Shown: in pieces, positions 9,765 through 18,265 of the stretch | Layout: the number at the start of each line of letters is the position of its first letter | Numbering within the stretch: position 1 is the stretch's first letter | Assembly: GCA_026418275.1 (NCBI GenBank) | Contig: JAOABQ010000112.1 | Coordinates: 62,001-126,000, forward strand | From: Clostridia bacterium | Lineage (GTDB): Bacteria; Bacillota; Clostridia; Acetivibrionales; DSM-2933 | Length of the DNA: 64,000 nt | Direction: 5' to 3' | Made by a program: the position numbers and the translations under genes | The notes under the pieces: generated by a model | Told to the model about the DNA's origin: nothing | What the model saw: the letters and a program-made list of their open reading frames with translations, nothing else | Databases searched by the model: none

Positions 9765-11798
9765 ATGGGTAAAATCGTAGTTTTAGACGAGAACACTTCA
9801 AATAAGATTGCAGCAGGCGAAGTAGTGGAGAGGCCTGCCTCTGTGGTAAAAGAGCTGGTGGAGAATTCCATGGACGCAGGGGCTTCCAGTATTAGCGTAG
9901 AAATAAAAAACGGCGGCATTTCCTTTATCAAAGTGGCAGACAACGGAAGCGGCATTGAGGAAGACGATGCCGAAATTGCCTTTGAAAGGCATGCGACCAG
10001 TAAAATCAGAAACTCAAATGACCTGGAAGCCATATCTACCTTGGGATTCCGTGGTGAAGCTTTGGCGAGTATTGCTGCGGTTTCTTCGGTTGAGCTTACA
10101 ACGAGGGTTCAAAAAAATGCATATGGTATTTTGGTAAATATCCAAGGTGGGGCGGTTAAAGATGTTAAGCAGACAGGATGTCCTGTCGGCACTACTTTTG
10201 TTGTCCGGGAGTTATTTTACAATACCCCTGCCAGATTTAAATTTTTGAAAAAAGACAGCACCGAAGCCGGCTATATATCAGATATAATAAGCCGTATCGC
10301 GCTTTCAAGGCCTGAAGTATCCTTTAGGCTCATTAGCAATCATTCAACGGTTATTCATACTCCTGGAAATAATGACCTTTTAAGCACGGTTTTCAGTATC
10401 TACGGAAAAGAAATTGCCAAGAACGTTTTGAAAGTAGACTATGAGGACACCAGGTTTAAAATCAAGGGGTTTGCAGGTAAGCCGGAAATAGCGCGGTCAA
10501 ACCGGAATTACCAATCCATTTATATTAATGGAAGGTATATAAAAAGTAAAATAATAGCCTCTGCAATTGATGAGGCGTATAAAACCTTTCTCATGAAAAA
10601 CAAGTTTCCTTTTATCGTGCTCAATCTGGAAGTCAATCCGATGATGGTGGATGTAAATGTTCATCCTACAAAGATGGAAGTCCGCTTTTCAGAGGAGCAG
10701 GAGGTTTTCAGAAGTGTTTACCACGCGGTAAGCAATGCACTCCTTGAAAAATCCTTGGTAAGAGATGCCCACCTTTTGGAAAAACAAAGTTTTAAGATGG
10801 AAGTAAACCCAGGGGAGGCAAAAAGTTACGAACAACAAAATTTGGATTTTAAAACCCCTTCTATTAAGGAAACTGTAAATGTCAGCTATTTAAAGGATAT
10901 AAACAAAACTGATTTATCGAATAAACCCTATGAAAAGGTTTTTCCTGAAGTTAAGCATGATAAGAAGTTGGTTGAAAAGGAAAGGGTTTTGTATGAGGAA
11001 GTAAAGCATGAACCGGAAAAAAAAGATTCTGCGGCAAAACTTGTCGAGGTTTTTAACCCGGTAACCGGGCCGGTATCCGAAAAACGCATTATTGCAGGGG
11101 AAAATTCAAATCTTACCGAGAGTAAGGCTAGTAACAATGTTTTCCCTCCAACGGCTAATAAGCCAATTGAAGAGGATCTGGATTTGGAAGAGGAAAAAGG
11201 GAAAGAATCCATTGTTTCTTTTTCGGATTTCAAAATCATTGGACAAGTCTTCTCCACCTATATCATATTGCAGGATGGGGAGGATATGATTTTGATTGAT
11301 CAGCATGCCGCCCATGAAAGAATCATGTATGAAAAATTAAAATCAGGATTTTTAAACCAGGAGTCTTTGGCTCAGATGCTTTTGGCCCCTGTTGTGATTG
11401 AATTAACCCATCAGGAAATTAAATTTTTAGAAGAGGAAAAAGAATTTTTTAATCAACTTGGTTTTATTTACGAAAACTTTGGAAATAATTCTATTATAAT
11501 AAGAGCAGTACCTGGGACAGAGGATGGCAGCTTGGTTAAAGACACCTTTCTCCAAGTCATTGACAAAGTCTTGGTGTCGGGTAAAGCAAACTTTGAGAGA
11601 ATCGCGGATGATGTATTGTTTACCATGGCATGCAAGGCAGCGGTAAAAGCAAATAAAAAACTGGATCCCTTAGAGATCAATGAAATCCTTAAGGGGCTAT
11701 CCGCTATAAAAAATCCATATACATGCCCTCATGGCCGGCCAACTGTCATCAAGATTACAAAATACGAACTGGAAAAAATGTTTAAGCGGATCATATAA
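9765..11798 (+). CDS. mutL: DNA mismatch repair endonuclease MutL
   Basis: 677 residues. The N-terminal GHKL ATPase domain has ELVENSMDAGA (Mg-binding Asn), DNGSGI, RHATSKI and LGFRGEALASI. A variable acidic linker spans about residues 335-480. The C-terminal dimerisation and nuclease domain carries DQHAAHERIMYE at about residue 512, ACKAAVKANKKL and CPHGRP. Together these are the metal-binding motifs of nicking MutL proteins found in organisms without MutH. This supports latent endonuclease activity. AGAAGGA lies rather far (about 14 bases) upstream of the ATG. miaA starts 30 bp after the stop, suggesting co-transcription. Confidence 0.97.
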   Translation: MGKIVVLDENTSNKIAAGEVVERPASVVKELVENSMDAGASSISVEIKNGGISFIKVADNGSGIEEDDAEIAFERHATSKIRNSNDLEAISTLGFRGEALASIAAVSSVELTTRVQKNAYGILVNIQGGAVKDVKQTGCPVGTTFVVRELFYNTPARFKFLKKDSTEAGYISDIISRIALSRPEVSFRLISNHSTVIHTPGNNDLLSTVFSIYGKEIAKNVLKVDYEDTRFKIKGFAGKPEIARSNRNYQSIYINGRYIKSKIIASAIDEAYKTFLMKNKFPFIVLNLEVNPMMVDVNVHPTKMEVRFSEEQEVFRSVYHAVSNALLEKSLVRDAHLLEKQSFKMEVNPGEAKSYEQQNLDFKTPSIKETVNVSYLKDINKTDLSNKPYEKVFPEVKHDKKLVEKERVLYEEVKHEPEKKDSAAKLVEVFNPVTGPVSEKRIIAGENSNLTESKASNNVFPPTANKPIEEDLDLEEEKGKESIVSFSDFKIIGQVFSTYIILQDGEDMILIDQHAAHERIMYEKLKSGFLNQESLAQMLLAPVVIELTHQEIKFLEEEKEFFNQLGFIYENFGNNSIIIRAVPGTEDGSLVKDTFLQVIDKVLVSGKANFERIADDVLFTMACKAAVKANKKLDPLEINEILKGLSAIKNPYTCPHGRPTVIKITKYELEKMFKRII

Positions 11799-11827
11799 AT
11801 TTTATGGTTTTAAATGGGGGGATTTTT

Positions 11828-12769
11828 GTGAAACCCGTTATCGTAATCTTCGGCCCGACTGCATCGGGTAAGACGAAGCTGTCCATTTTGCTTGCGAAAG
11901 AGCTAAACGGGGAAATCATATCGGCGGATTCCATGCAGATTTATAAATATATGAATATTGGGACTGCAAAGCCGGATGAGGAAGAAATGCAGGGAATAAA
12001 GCATTATCTGATCGATGAGGTAAATCCGGACGAGGAGTTTAGTGTTGCCAGGTATCAAAAACTGGCCCTACTTTATATAGATGAAATTCATCAAAAGGAA
12101 AAGATCCCTTTGGTTGTAGGCGGGACCGGATTATATATAAACTCTTTGATTTACAATATCAACTTTAGCGATACCATGTGTGATTGGGAATTAAGGGAGG
12201 AACTCAAAAAGGAAGCAGAGGAAAAAGGATGCCTCTTTTTGCATGAAAAGCTAAAAGGGATAGATCCTTTGGCGGCTGAAAAAATACATCCTAACGATGT
12301 GAAAAGAGTGATACGGGCCATTGAAGTTTTTCAATATACGAATAAACCCATATCATACCATCAGGAACAATCAAGAAATATGCCGCCGGAACACCGTTTT
12401 ATTCTTATCGGGCTAAAAATGGACCGGCAAAAGCTGTATGAGAGAATCAACCTGAGGGTGGATAAGATGATCCAAGGCGGTTTGGTGGACGAAGTGAATT
12501 CATTGGTGCGCCTTGGGTATGACAAAAATACGGTTGCGATGCAGGGGATTGGATATAAGGAAATTTTAAACTATCTTCGGGGAGAAATATCCTTAGATGA
12601 AGCGGTGTATATTATTAAGAGGGATTCCAGGCGTTATGCCAAAAGGCAGGAGACCTGGTTTAGAAGGCTGGAGGATGTTTTTTGGGTTAACCTGGATGAG
12701 TGCATGGACAGTGAGGAAATAATAAAAAAAATTAAATACTATATTGCAACACTTGGAATTTTCTTGTAG
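11828..12769 (+). CDS. miaA: tRNA dimethylallyltransferase MiaA
   Basis: 313 residues. GTG 11828 is the likely start: GGGGGG lies 6 bases before it and the protein then begins MKPVIVIFGPTASGKT, with the P-loop at the usual place. An ATG at 11804 would add eight residues without a ribosome site. Other family motifs are SADSMQIYK, VGGTGLYINSL and GYDKNTVAMQGIGYKE, which bind the substrate adenosine and dimethylallyl diphosphate. MiaA transfers a dimethylallyl group to A37 of tRNAs that read UNN codons. It lies between mutL and hfq, a common order in Firmicutes and Proteobacteria. Confidence 0.97.
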   Translation: MKPVIVIFGPTASGKTKLSILLAKELNGEIISADSMQIYKYMNIGTAKPDEEEMQGIKHYLIDEVNPDEEFSVARYQKLALLYIDEIHQKEKIPLVVGGTGLYINSLIYNINFSDTMCDWELREELKKEAEEKGCLFLHEKLKGIDPLAAEKIHPNDVKRVIRAIEVFQYTNKPISYHQEQSRNMPPEHRFILIGLKMDRQKLYERINLRVDKMIQGGLVDEVNSLVRLGYDKNTVAMQGIGYKEILNYLRGEISLDEAVYIIKRDSRRYAKRQETWFRRLEDVFWVNLDECMDSEEIIKKIKYYIATLGIFL

Positions 12770-12873
12770 AATATGATATATACAATTTAAGAAATACTTG
12801 TAATTTAGGCGTGTATACTTTATATTTATATAAAGATGGTAGATAAACACACAAAGCATAGAGGAGGATTTTT

Positions 12874-13116
12874 GTGAATAAAAATAATATTAATTTACAG
12901 GATGTTTTTTTAAATCAGGTGAGGAAGGAGCATATTCCGGTTACAATATACCTCACAAATGGTTTTCAGTTAAAAGGAATGGTAAAGGGGTTTGACAACT
13001 TTACAGTTGTTTTGGATAGTGACGGAAGGCAGCAATTGGTATATAAGCATGCTATTTCTACCATTAGCCCAATGAAGTTGGTAAATTTAATTTTTAATGA
13101 TAATAAAGAACAATAA
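12874..13116 (+). CDS. hfq: RNA chaperone Hfq
   Basis: 80 residues, with a GTG start and AGAGGAGG upstream. The Sm1 region spans LQDVFLNQVRKEHIPVTIYL to FDNFTVVLD. The Sm2 motif is YKHAIST (the usual Y/F-KHA). The size matches short clostridial Hfq proteins without a long C-terminal tail. It forms a hexameric ring that binds small RNAs and A-rich mRNA. It follows miaA after a 104-bp gap and ends at a bidirectional terminator shared with lexA. Confidence 0.96.
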   Translation: MNKNNINLQDVFLNQVRKEHIPVTIYLTNGFQLKGMVKGFDNFTVVLDSDGRQQLVYKHAISTISPMKLVNLIFNDNKEQ

Positions 13117-13141
13117 GATTTTGAATAATGCAGGATACAAT

Positions 13142-13166
13142 AAAGGGGCGATATCGCCCCTTTTAT
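13142..13166. terminator. Bidirectional terminator between hfq and lexA
   Basis: A near-perfect palindrome, AAAGGGGCGATATCGCCCC then TTTTAT, lies between convergent genes and works for both strands. It overlaps the stop codon of lexA. Confidence 0.85.
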
Positions 13167-13807
13167 AGTTTCCTGAAAACTCCGATTACTTTTCCTAAAA
13201 TGGATAGGTTTTCTTTTACAATGATCGGATCTAAGTATTGATTTTCCGGCTGAAGACGGACATAATCCCTTTCTTTGTAGAAGGTTTTTACCGTTGCTTC
13301 ATCGTCGATTAAAGCGACTACTATATCTCCGTTGCTTGCGGTAGATTGCTGTTTTACCAAGACCAGATCCTTATCCAGTATTCCCGCTTCTACCATACTG
13401 TCTCCCTGGACCTTCAGCATAAAAACAGTAGAATTTTGAGTATAATCAATAGGGAGAGGAAATGTGTCTTCGATATTTTCAACAGCCAGAATGGGCTGAC
13501 CTGCTGTGACTTTTCCTACGATGGGTACATCTACGAGTTCTCTTCTTGAAAAGAATTCTTCCACCTGCGCAGGCGCAATAGGCTTTTGCTTGCCGTTTAC
13601 AATCTTTAACGCCCTTGGTTTTGTAGGATCTTTTTGTATAAGACCGCTTTTCTCAAGCTTATCAAGATAGCTATGCACTGTAGAGGTCGATTTTAAACCG
13701 ACAGCGCTGCATATTTCCCGCACCGAAGGCGGATATCCTTTCTCTTCGACTTGCTGATTTAGAAAATCCAAAATCTGCTGCTGCTTATCACTTGTTTTTT
13801 TTTGCAT
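13163..13807 (-). CDS. lexA: SOS repressor LexA
   Basis: About 214 residues. I place the start at the ATG ending at 13807, because GGGGTG lies 6 bases upstream; the GTG at 13816 is within that site. Residues 1-65 are a winged helix DNA-binding domain (KGYPPSVREICSAVGLKS). The autocleavage site is Ala-Gly in GKVTAGQP. The catalytic Ser is in GDSMVEAGI and the Lys in DEATVKTF. LexA represses DNA-damage genes until RecA filaments trigger self-cleavage. Its own control region carries a LexA box over the -35 region, so it is autoregulated. Confidence 0.97.
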   Translation of the reverse strand: MQKKTSDKQQQILDFLNQQVEEKGYPPSVREICSAVGLKSTSTVHSYLDKLEKSGLIQKDPTKPRALKIVNGKQKPIAPAQVEEFFSRRELVDVPIVGKVTAGQPILAVENIEDTFPLPIDYTQNSTVFMLKVQGDSMVEAGILDKDLVLVKQQSTASNGDIVVALIDDEATVKTFYKERDYVRLQPENQYLDPIIVKENLSILGKVIGVFRKL

Positions 13808-13893
13808 CCAATACACCCCAGTTCAGTTTTACTTGCATTACATATATGAAAGTTTAAATTAAAACCACATAAGAAAACCCACTATATGATTGT

Positions 13894-13932
13894 ATTATAA
13901 CACATAATTTTAAAAAATCAAACTTATGTTCG
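13894..13932 (-). promoter_or_regulatory. lexA promoter with overlapping LexA box
   Basis: Read on the - strand, TTGATT (13916-13921) and TATAAT (13894-13899) are 16 bases apart. A LexA box, CAAACTTATGTTCG at 13919-13932, differs by one base from CGAAC-N4-GTTCG and overlaps the -35 element. This indicates autorepression. Confidence 0.8.
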
Positions 13933-13950
13933 ATTTTTTCGTGGATTTCA

Positions 13951-13979
13951 TTGACAAAGAACGTACGTTTGGTTATAAT
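13951..13979 (+). promoter_or_regulatory. yneA-like promoter with LexA box in the spacer
   Basis: TTGACA (13951-13956) and TATAAT (13974-13979) are perfect consensus elements 17 bases apart. The LexA box AGAACGTACGTTTG at 13958-13971 fills the spacer, so bound LexA would block the polymerase directly. Confidence 0.9.
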
Positions 13980-13989
13980 TGCATTACAA

Positions 13990-14003
13990 CGAACGTGTGT
14001 TCT
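13990..14003 (+). promoter_or_regulatory. LexA box 3
   Basis: CGAACGTGTGTTCT matches the Gram-positive LexA consensus except for the last base. It lies just downstream of the promoter, over the expected transcription start of the LysM gene. Confidence 0.88.
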
Positions 14004-14020
14004 GTATAGGGGGTATACTT

Positions 14021-14308
14021 ATGAAAAGAAAATATGTTTTAAAGAACAAAAAAAGATTTATTATTTTTATTTTAAGTATTTTTTGCCTAATGACTTCAAT
14101 GATATATTCCGATATAGCATATGGATCAAAAGTGAATCAATATTTAACCGTAACCGTGCAGAGCGGAGATACGTTATGGAGTATTGCAGAGCGTTTCTGC
14201 AATCATGGAGATATCAGGGAATACATATACGAATTAAAGCAATTGAATAGCCTCAGTAATTCGGAAATCTTTGAGGGCGACCAAATCAAAGTTCCTGCAA
14301 AGGATTAG
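14021..14308 (+). CDS. yneA: YneA-like SOS cell division inhibitor (LysM protein)
   Basis: 95 residues. ATG 14021 has AGGGGG 7 bases upstream. A basic N-terminus and one transmembrane or signal segment (IIFILSIFCLMTSMIYS) are followed by a short linker and a LysM domain. The LysM domain begins VTVQSGDTLWSIAERFC and ends EGDQIKVPAKD. Size, domain order and divergent position next to lexA match Bacillus YneA, which delays division after DNA damage and is degraded outside the membrane. Two LexA boxes at its promoter support SOS control. The LysM domain should bind peptidoglycan. Confidence 0.88.
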   Translation: MKRKYVLKNKKRFIIFILSIFCLMTSMIYSDIAYGSKVNQYLTVTVQSGDTLWSIAERFCNHGDIREYIYELKQLNSLSNSEIFEGDQIKVPAKD

Positions 14309-14332
14309 GAACAGGGCCATTGTAAAATTATA

Positions 14333-14360
14333 TTGAAAAGCATTGAAAATATGCTATAAT
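14333..14360 (+). promoter_or_regulatory. Promoter of the PilZ gene
   Basis: TTGAAA (14333-14338) and TATAAT (14355-14360) are 16 bases apart, 60 bases before the PilZ start. This is a good sigma-A match. Confidence 0.75.
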
Positions 14361-14419
14361 CGAAGCAAGGGTGTAGAATTTAAAATTGCAGTTTATTTAA
14401 AATGCAAGGGAGTGATTAC

Positions 14420-15079
14420 ATGGTGGGTTACAATCTTGATGAAAAGGGTGGCATTTTAAGTGTATTTGCAATTAAGAGCCCTGCAAAAATACTTAAGCCT
14501 AATGATATTGTTGAAGTAAGGCACTCCAGCACTTTTCAGGTCATTCGCGGAACTGTTATGAATGTAAATGATACCAGTTTAAATTTAAGTTTGGAATCAG
14601 AAATTCATGCAACGGTTTTTTACCCCGAGGATCCTGTAGTCGTTCATTACACATCTTCACAGGACTTATATGTGATGGGCGGAGAACTCTCAGCCATTGA
14701 GGCGATTAATCCGGTGGTTGTAAATGTTCGTATCAATAAGATTGAAAAAATGAAGGATTTAAGAAAGAGTCAAAGGTATTATGTCAGCTTGGCTGCCAAT
14801 ATCAAAATATTAGGCATTATTGACCCGGTGTTCTCTATTATTAAGAATATCAGTCTGGGTGGTGTAAAATTATATTGCAAAGAAAGCGTATTGTTAGAGG
14901 ATATTTTGGATTTGGTAGTTCCTTTGGATAAATCCTCAAAACTTAATTTTAAGGGTAAGGTTGTAAGGAAAAATAAATTGCGTGACTTCTTTGAATATGG
15001 TATTGAAATTATGGATATCACCGAATCTAATCTTAGAAATTTGCATCATTACTTAAATCAACTTGAATTTGGTTCTTAA
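14420..15079 (+). CDS. PilZ-domain c-di-GMP receptor (YcgR/flagellar brake type)
   Basis: 219 residues. ATG 14420 is preferred over the in-frame ATG 14402 because AAGGGAG lies 7 bases upstream. Residues 1-100 form a YcgR-N-like beta domain. The PilZ domain follows, with the c-di-GMP motifs intact: RxxxR in RKSQR (around residue 115) and NxSxxG in NISLGG (around 145). Proteins of this layout bind cyclic di-GMP and slow the flagellar motor or change envelope processes. Flagellin and a chemoreceptor elsewhere in the window show that the host is motile. The gene is monocistronic, with its own promoter and terminator. Confidence 0.88.
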   Translation: MVGYNLDEKGGILSVFAIKSPAKILKPNDIVEVRHSSTFQVIRGTVMNVNDTSLNLSLESEIHATVFYPEDPVVVHYTSSQDLYVMGGELSAIEAINPVVVNVRINKIEKMKDLRKSQRYYVSLAANIKILGIIDPVFSIIKNISLGGVKLYCKESVLLEDILDLVVPLDKSSKLNFKGKVVRKNKLRDFFEYGIEIMDITESNLRNLHHYLNQLEFGS

Positions 15080-15122
15080 ATTATAGTAAAATGTGATAAT
15101 ACAATATGTTTTGATTTCTCTG

Positions 15123-15153
15123 ATACTGCGGACGATAATGACCGCAGTATTTT
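15123..15153 (+). terminator. Terminator after the PilZ gene
   Basis: Arms ATACTGCGG and CCGCAGTAT are followed by TTTT, 44 bases after the stop codon. Confidence 0.85.
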
Positions 15154-15208
15154 GACGTTTATAACACAGTTTTTCGGGAAATAAAAATGATTTGAGAGGA
15201 GCAGCAAA

Positions 15209-15385
15209 ATGTGTGATAACTGCAAAAGTTGTGCATTATACGAGAGAGCATGTGTGGACTGCGGCGAGTGTGATGTGTGTGATTTGGACGAAAATAAGGT
15301 ATGTGACAGCTGTGGAAGATGTATTGATGAACAAAGTGAATATAAAGTTGTAAAAATTAAAGATCTCATGAAGGATGAGCATTAA
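15209..15385 (+). CDS. Small cysteine-rich protein with repeated CxxC spacing
   Basis: 58 residues, starting at ATG 15209 with GAGAGGAG upstream and ending at TAA 15383-15385. Ten cysteines fall at residues 2, 5, 8, 15, 18, 21, 24, 32, 35 and 38, almost all spaced as CxxC and in three groups. A charged tail (KVVKIKDLMKDEH) follows without cysteine. The spacing suggests metal or Fe-S binding (rubredoxin-, zinc- or ferredoxin-like), but the pattern is not that of a standard 2[4Fe-4S] ferredoxin (no CxxxCP). It precedes the cysteine desulfurase and thiI genes, so a role in sulfur or metal handling is plausible. I do not recognise a named family. Confidence 0.8.
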   Translation: MCDNCKSCALYERACVDCGECDVCDLDENKVCDSCGRCIDEQSEYKVVKIKDLMKDEH

Positions 15386-15431
15386 TCCGGCTTGGTTATT
15401 TTAAATTAATTCAATAATTTTTATGGATTCA

Positions 15432-15536
15432 AGTGCTTTTTAACACAACAAATTTTAAGTTTCAAAGTGTTAAAAATGCACTTCATCTGTTGGTGCCTCG
15501 CATACCCTAGAAAAGAATTACGTTACGAGGCACTAG
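15432..15536 (+). repeat. Family A repeat, copy 1
   Basis: About 105 bp beginning AGTGCTTTTTAACAC and ending CGAGGCACTAG. Hairpin 1 pairs AGTGC-TTTTTAACAC with GTGTTAAAAA-TGCACT. Hairpin 2 pairs GTGCCTCG with CGAGGCAC. Near-identical copies occur at 20424, 39368 and, inverted, 42605. It is probably a MITE-like or REP-like non-coding repeat. Confidence 0.9.
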
Positions 15537-15810
15537 CAGAGTTCGTCACTTCAAAGGATTTACACCAATTTAGGATAATTTGTTGGATAAAAAAACCTAT
15601 TTGTGTTAGAATAACTTGTGAATCAGACTTTAATGCCAAATTAAAACAAGTTTTGACAACATCCAAGGATAGGCTGAGTGCGGCCTACAGCATATGGTGC
15701 ATACCTGTTGGCTTGCAGTAAGGACTTATCTGGCAGCACCCCCAAAACCGTTTTTCCATGCCATTCGAAAGAATGGATATTTGTTGTGTTTATATAGAAA
15801 GAGGATTAAA
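15537..15810 (+). other. 274-bp untranslated region before the cysteine desulfurase
   Basis: No convincing gene is present. A possible promoter is TTGGAT with TAGAAT 18 bases later near 15583-15612. A perfect small hairpin CCATTC-GAAA-GAATGG (GNRA tetraloop) lies at 15761-15776, 35 bases before the gene. GC-richer DNA at 15670-15750 (for example GGTGC and GCACC arms) could fold. It may be a structured leader or a small RNA; I cannot match it to a known riboswitch. Confidence 0.4.
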
Positions 15811-16974
15811 ATGCGAAGCGAAGTATATTTTGATAACAGTGCGACAACAAGGCCCTTAGATGAAGTGATCGACTATATGGGAGATGTTTATAGAAATATA
15901 TACGGGAATCCGTCTTCACTTCATAGAAAAGGGATCGAAGCAGAAAGGTTAGTGAAAAAAGCGAGAGAACAGATTGCGGCTTCATTAGGAGTAGAAAGCC
16001 GGGAAATATATTTTGCGTCCGGAGGAACGGAATCCAATAACCTGGCAATACGTGGTTTTCTGGAAGCAAACCCGAGGAAAGGAAAACATATTATAACAAC
16101 GACGATCGAACACCCATCCGTTTTGGAAGTGTACAAGTATCTTGAGAAAAACGGATACCATGTGGATTATTTGGATGTAGACAGCAATGGAATGATTGAT
16201 TTGGAAAGCTTAAGAAGTTGTATCCGAAAGGATACTGCGCTTTTAAGCATCATTCTTGTAAATAATGAAACGGGTTCTATTCAGCCTGTTGAGGAAATCG
16301 TAAGGGTCAAGAATTCTATCAATAGAGAAACTGTAATTCATATGGATGCTGTACAGGCTTATGGGAAATTGAAAATCAACCCTAAAAAACTGGGTATTGA
16401 TTTGCTGACGGTTAGTTCACATAAAATTCATGGGCCGAAAGGTCTTGGAGCACTTTTCGTAGACAAAGGCATAAAAATGAAGCCCATTTTATTTGGGGGC
16501 GGACAGGAATTCAATATACGGTCAGGAACTGAAAATGTAGCAGGAATAAGTGGATTTGGACTTGCTTCAGAAATTGTTTTTCGGAATTTGCAAGAACATA
16601 GTGAGAAGGTCCAGCGGATTAAAACAAACCTTTTGGATCAGTTAAAAAAGAGCGGTATGGAATATAAAGTCATATCACCTTCAAACGCTTCCCCCTATAT
16701 TCTCAATATCTCTTTTGAAGGAATACGGGCAGAGGTTTTGCTTCATTCCCTGGAGGAAAGAAATATATTTGTATCAACCGGGGCTGCATGTTCGTCCAGA
16801 AAAAATTTACACAGCCATGTACTAAAGGCTATGAGCATAAAGGCGTGTGATATTGAAGGGGCCATCCGGTTTAGCTTTTCTTTTATGAATGGATTGGAAG
16901 AAATTGAGCTTTTGGTAAATGCACTAAAAGAGATTGTCCCTAAAATAAGATTGAAACGTGGAGGAAAGAGATGA
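15811..16974 (+). CDS. Cysteine desulfurase (NifS/IscS family)
   Basis: 387 residues. ATG 15811 has AAAGAGG 6 bases upstream; the frame is open further 5' but into the repeat region. It starts with the family's YFDNSATTRP. The PLP lysine is in SSHKIHGPKG and the catalytic cysteine loop is STGAACSSRKN. It moves sulfur from cysteine onto its own cysteine as a persulfide for delivery to partners. The stop codon overlaps the thiI start by four bases (ATGA), as in the nifZ-thiI pair of Bacillus, so the likely main acceptor is ThiI for 4-thiouridine in tRNA. It may also feed Fe-S assembly. Confidence 0.95.
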   Translation: MRSEVYFDNSATTRPLDEVIDYMGDVYRNIYGNPSSLHRKGIEAERLVKKAREQIAASLGVESREIYFASGGTESNNLAIRGFLEANPRKGKHIITTTIEHPSVLEVYKYLEKNGYHVDYLDVDSNGMIDLESLRSCIRKDTALLSIILVNNETGSIQPVEEIVRVKNSINRETVIHMDAVQAYGKLKINPKKLGIDLLTVSSHKIHGPKGLGALFVDKGIKMKPILFGGGQEFNIRSGTENVAGISGFGLASEIVFRNLQEHSEKVQRIKTNLLDQLKKSGMEYKVISPSNASPYILNISFEGIRAEVLLHSLEERNIFVSTGAACSSRKNLHSHVLKAMSIKACDIEGAIRFSFSFMNGLEEIELLVNALKEIVPKIRLKRGGKR

Positions 16975-18164
16975 AAAGAGTTATTTTAGTAAGGTATGGG
17001 GAAATTGCACTGAAAGGATTAAACCGGCCTTTATTTGAAAGTAAGTTAATCAATAATATTAGAAAATCACTTTACGGTTTTGGTAAAATAGATGTAATCA
17101 AATCCCAGTCCAGGATTTATATAGAGCCGGATGGAGAGGACTACGATTTTGAAGCTGCCATGGAGCGGCTTACCAAAGTTTTCGGGATTGTTTCTGTAAG
17201 TCCGGTATGGAAAATTGAACCGGAATTTGAAACCATAAAGGAATACGTATTGAAAATGGTCAAAGAGCTGCTGGACAGGAAGGAGCTAAAAACCTTCAAG
17301 GTAGAAGCAAAAAGGGGAAACAAAAGATTTCCCATGGAATCCCCCGAGATATGCAGGGAGCTTGGAGCCCATCTGTTGACAAGTATTCCTTCCTTACGGG
17401 TAGATGTAAATAATCCTTCGTTTACTACTTTTGTTGAGGTTAGAGAATGGGCTTACATATACTCGGAAATTATCACTGCCAGCGGAGGAATGCCGACAGG
17501 CACCAATGGTAAAGCCATGCTCTTGATTTCCGGCGGAATTGACAGTCCGGTGGCCGGATGGATGATTGCGAAAAGGGGGGTAGAACTGGAGGCTGTTCAT
17601 TTCTACAGCTATCCCTATACCAGTGAGCGGGCAAAGGAAAAAGTAATCGAGTTAACGAAAATTGTAGCTTCATTCTGCGGACAAATTCAACTCAATATTG
17701 TCCCGTTTACAGATATTCAGTTGGAGATCAATGAAAAGTGCCCGGAGGACTTGATGACCATTATAATGAGAAGGGTTATGATGACCATATCCGAAAGGAT
17801 TGCAGAGAAAAGGGGAGCCCAGGCATTGATCACAGGAGAGAGCATTGGACAGGTTGCAAGTCAGACAATGCAAAGCCTTGCAGCGACAAATGCAGTGGTA
17901 AAGATACCTGTATTCAGGCCTCTTATTGGGATGGATAAGAATGAAATTGTAGAGATTGCGAGGAAAATCAACACTTTTGAAACCTCAATCCTTCCCTATG
18001 AGGATTGCTGCACCGTTTTTGTGGCAAAACATCCGAAAACCAAGCCCCAGCTAAAGAGTGTTGAAGCTGCCGAGTCACACGCAGTGCTGGAGGGGCTTAT
18101 AGAAAAAGCATTGGAAAATACTGAGGTTTTACTGATTAGAGGACAGGAGCCTATTGGTGAATAA
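16971..18164 (+). CDS. thiI: tRNA 4-thiouridine synthetase ThiI
   Basis: 397 residues, overlapping the desulfurase gene by four bases, with GGAGG-type bases upstream. An N-terminal ferredoxin-like domain and THUMP domain (residues 1-165) bind tRNA. The PP-loop ATPase domain has LISGGIDSPVAGW at about residue 185. ThiI adenylates U8 of tRNA and transfers sulfur from the desulfurase. The protein ends near residue 397 and lacks the C-terminal rhodanese domain of the E. coli enzyme, as is usual in Firmicutes. The DCCTVF motif near residue 345 may supply acceptor cysteines. Confidence 0.96.
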   Translation: MKRVILVRYGEIALKGLNRPLFESKLINNIRKSLYGFGKIDVIKSQSRIYIEPDGEDYDFEAAMERLTKVFGIVSVSPVWKIEPEFETIKEYVLKMVKELLDRKELKTFKVEAKRGNKRFPMESPEICRELGAHLLTSIPSLRVDVNNPSFTTFVEVREWAYIYSEIITASGGMPTGTNGKAMLLISGGIDSPVAGWMIAKRGVELEAVHFYSYPYTSERAKEKVIELTKIVASFCGQIQLNIVPFTDIQLEINEKCPEDLMTIIMRRVMMTISERIAEKRGAQALITGESIGQVASQTMQSLAATNAVVKIPVFRPLIGMDKNEIVEIARKINTFETSILPYEDCCTVFVAKHPKTKPQLKSVEAAESHAVLEGLIEKALENTEVLLIRGQEPIGE

Positions 18165-18265
18165 ATTATAGACGGGTAATATTCAATAAAATTTAAAAAT
18201 TATGTAATATAAAAAATGTCAAGTAATTATATTTATAGTAGATGTATTTATGAAAGAGGGCTGCT

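Noticed and set aside
15467..15721. 84-codon open frame over repeat A copy 1
   Set aside because: It starts inside the repeat, lacks a ribosome site and has an unlikely composition.
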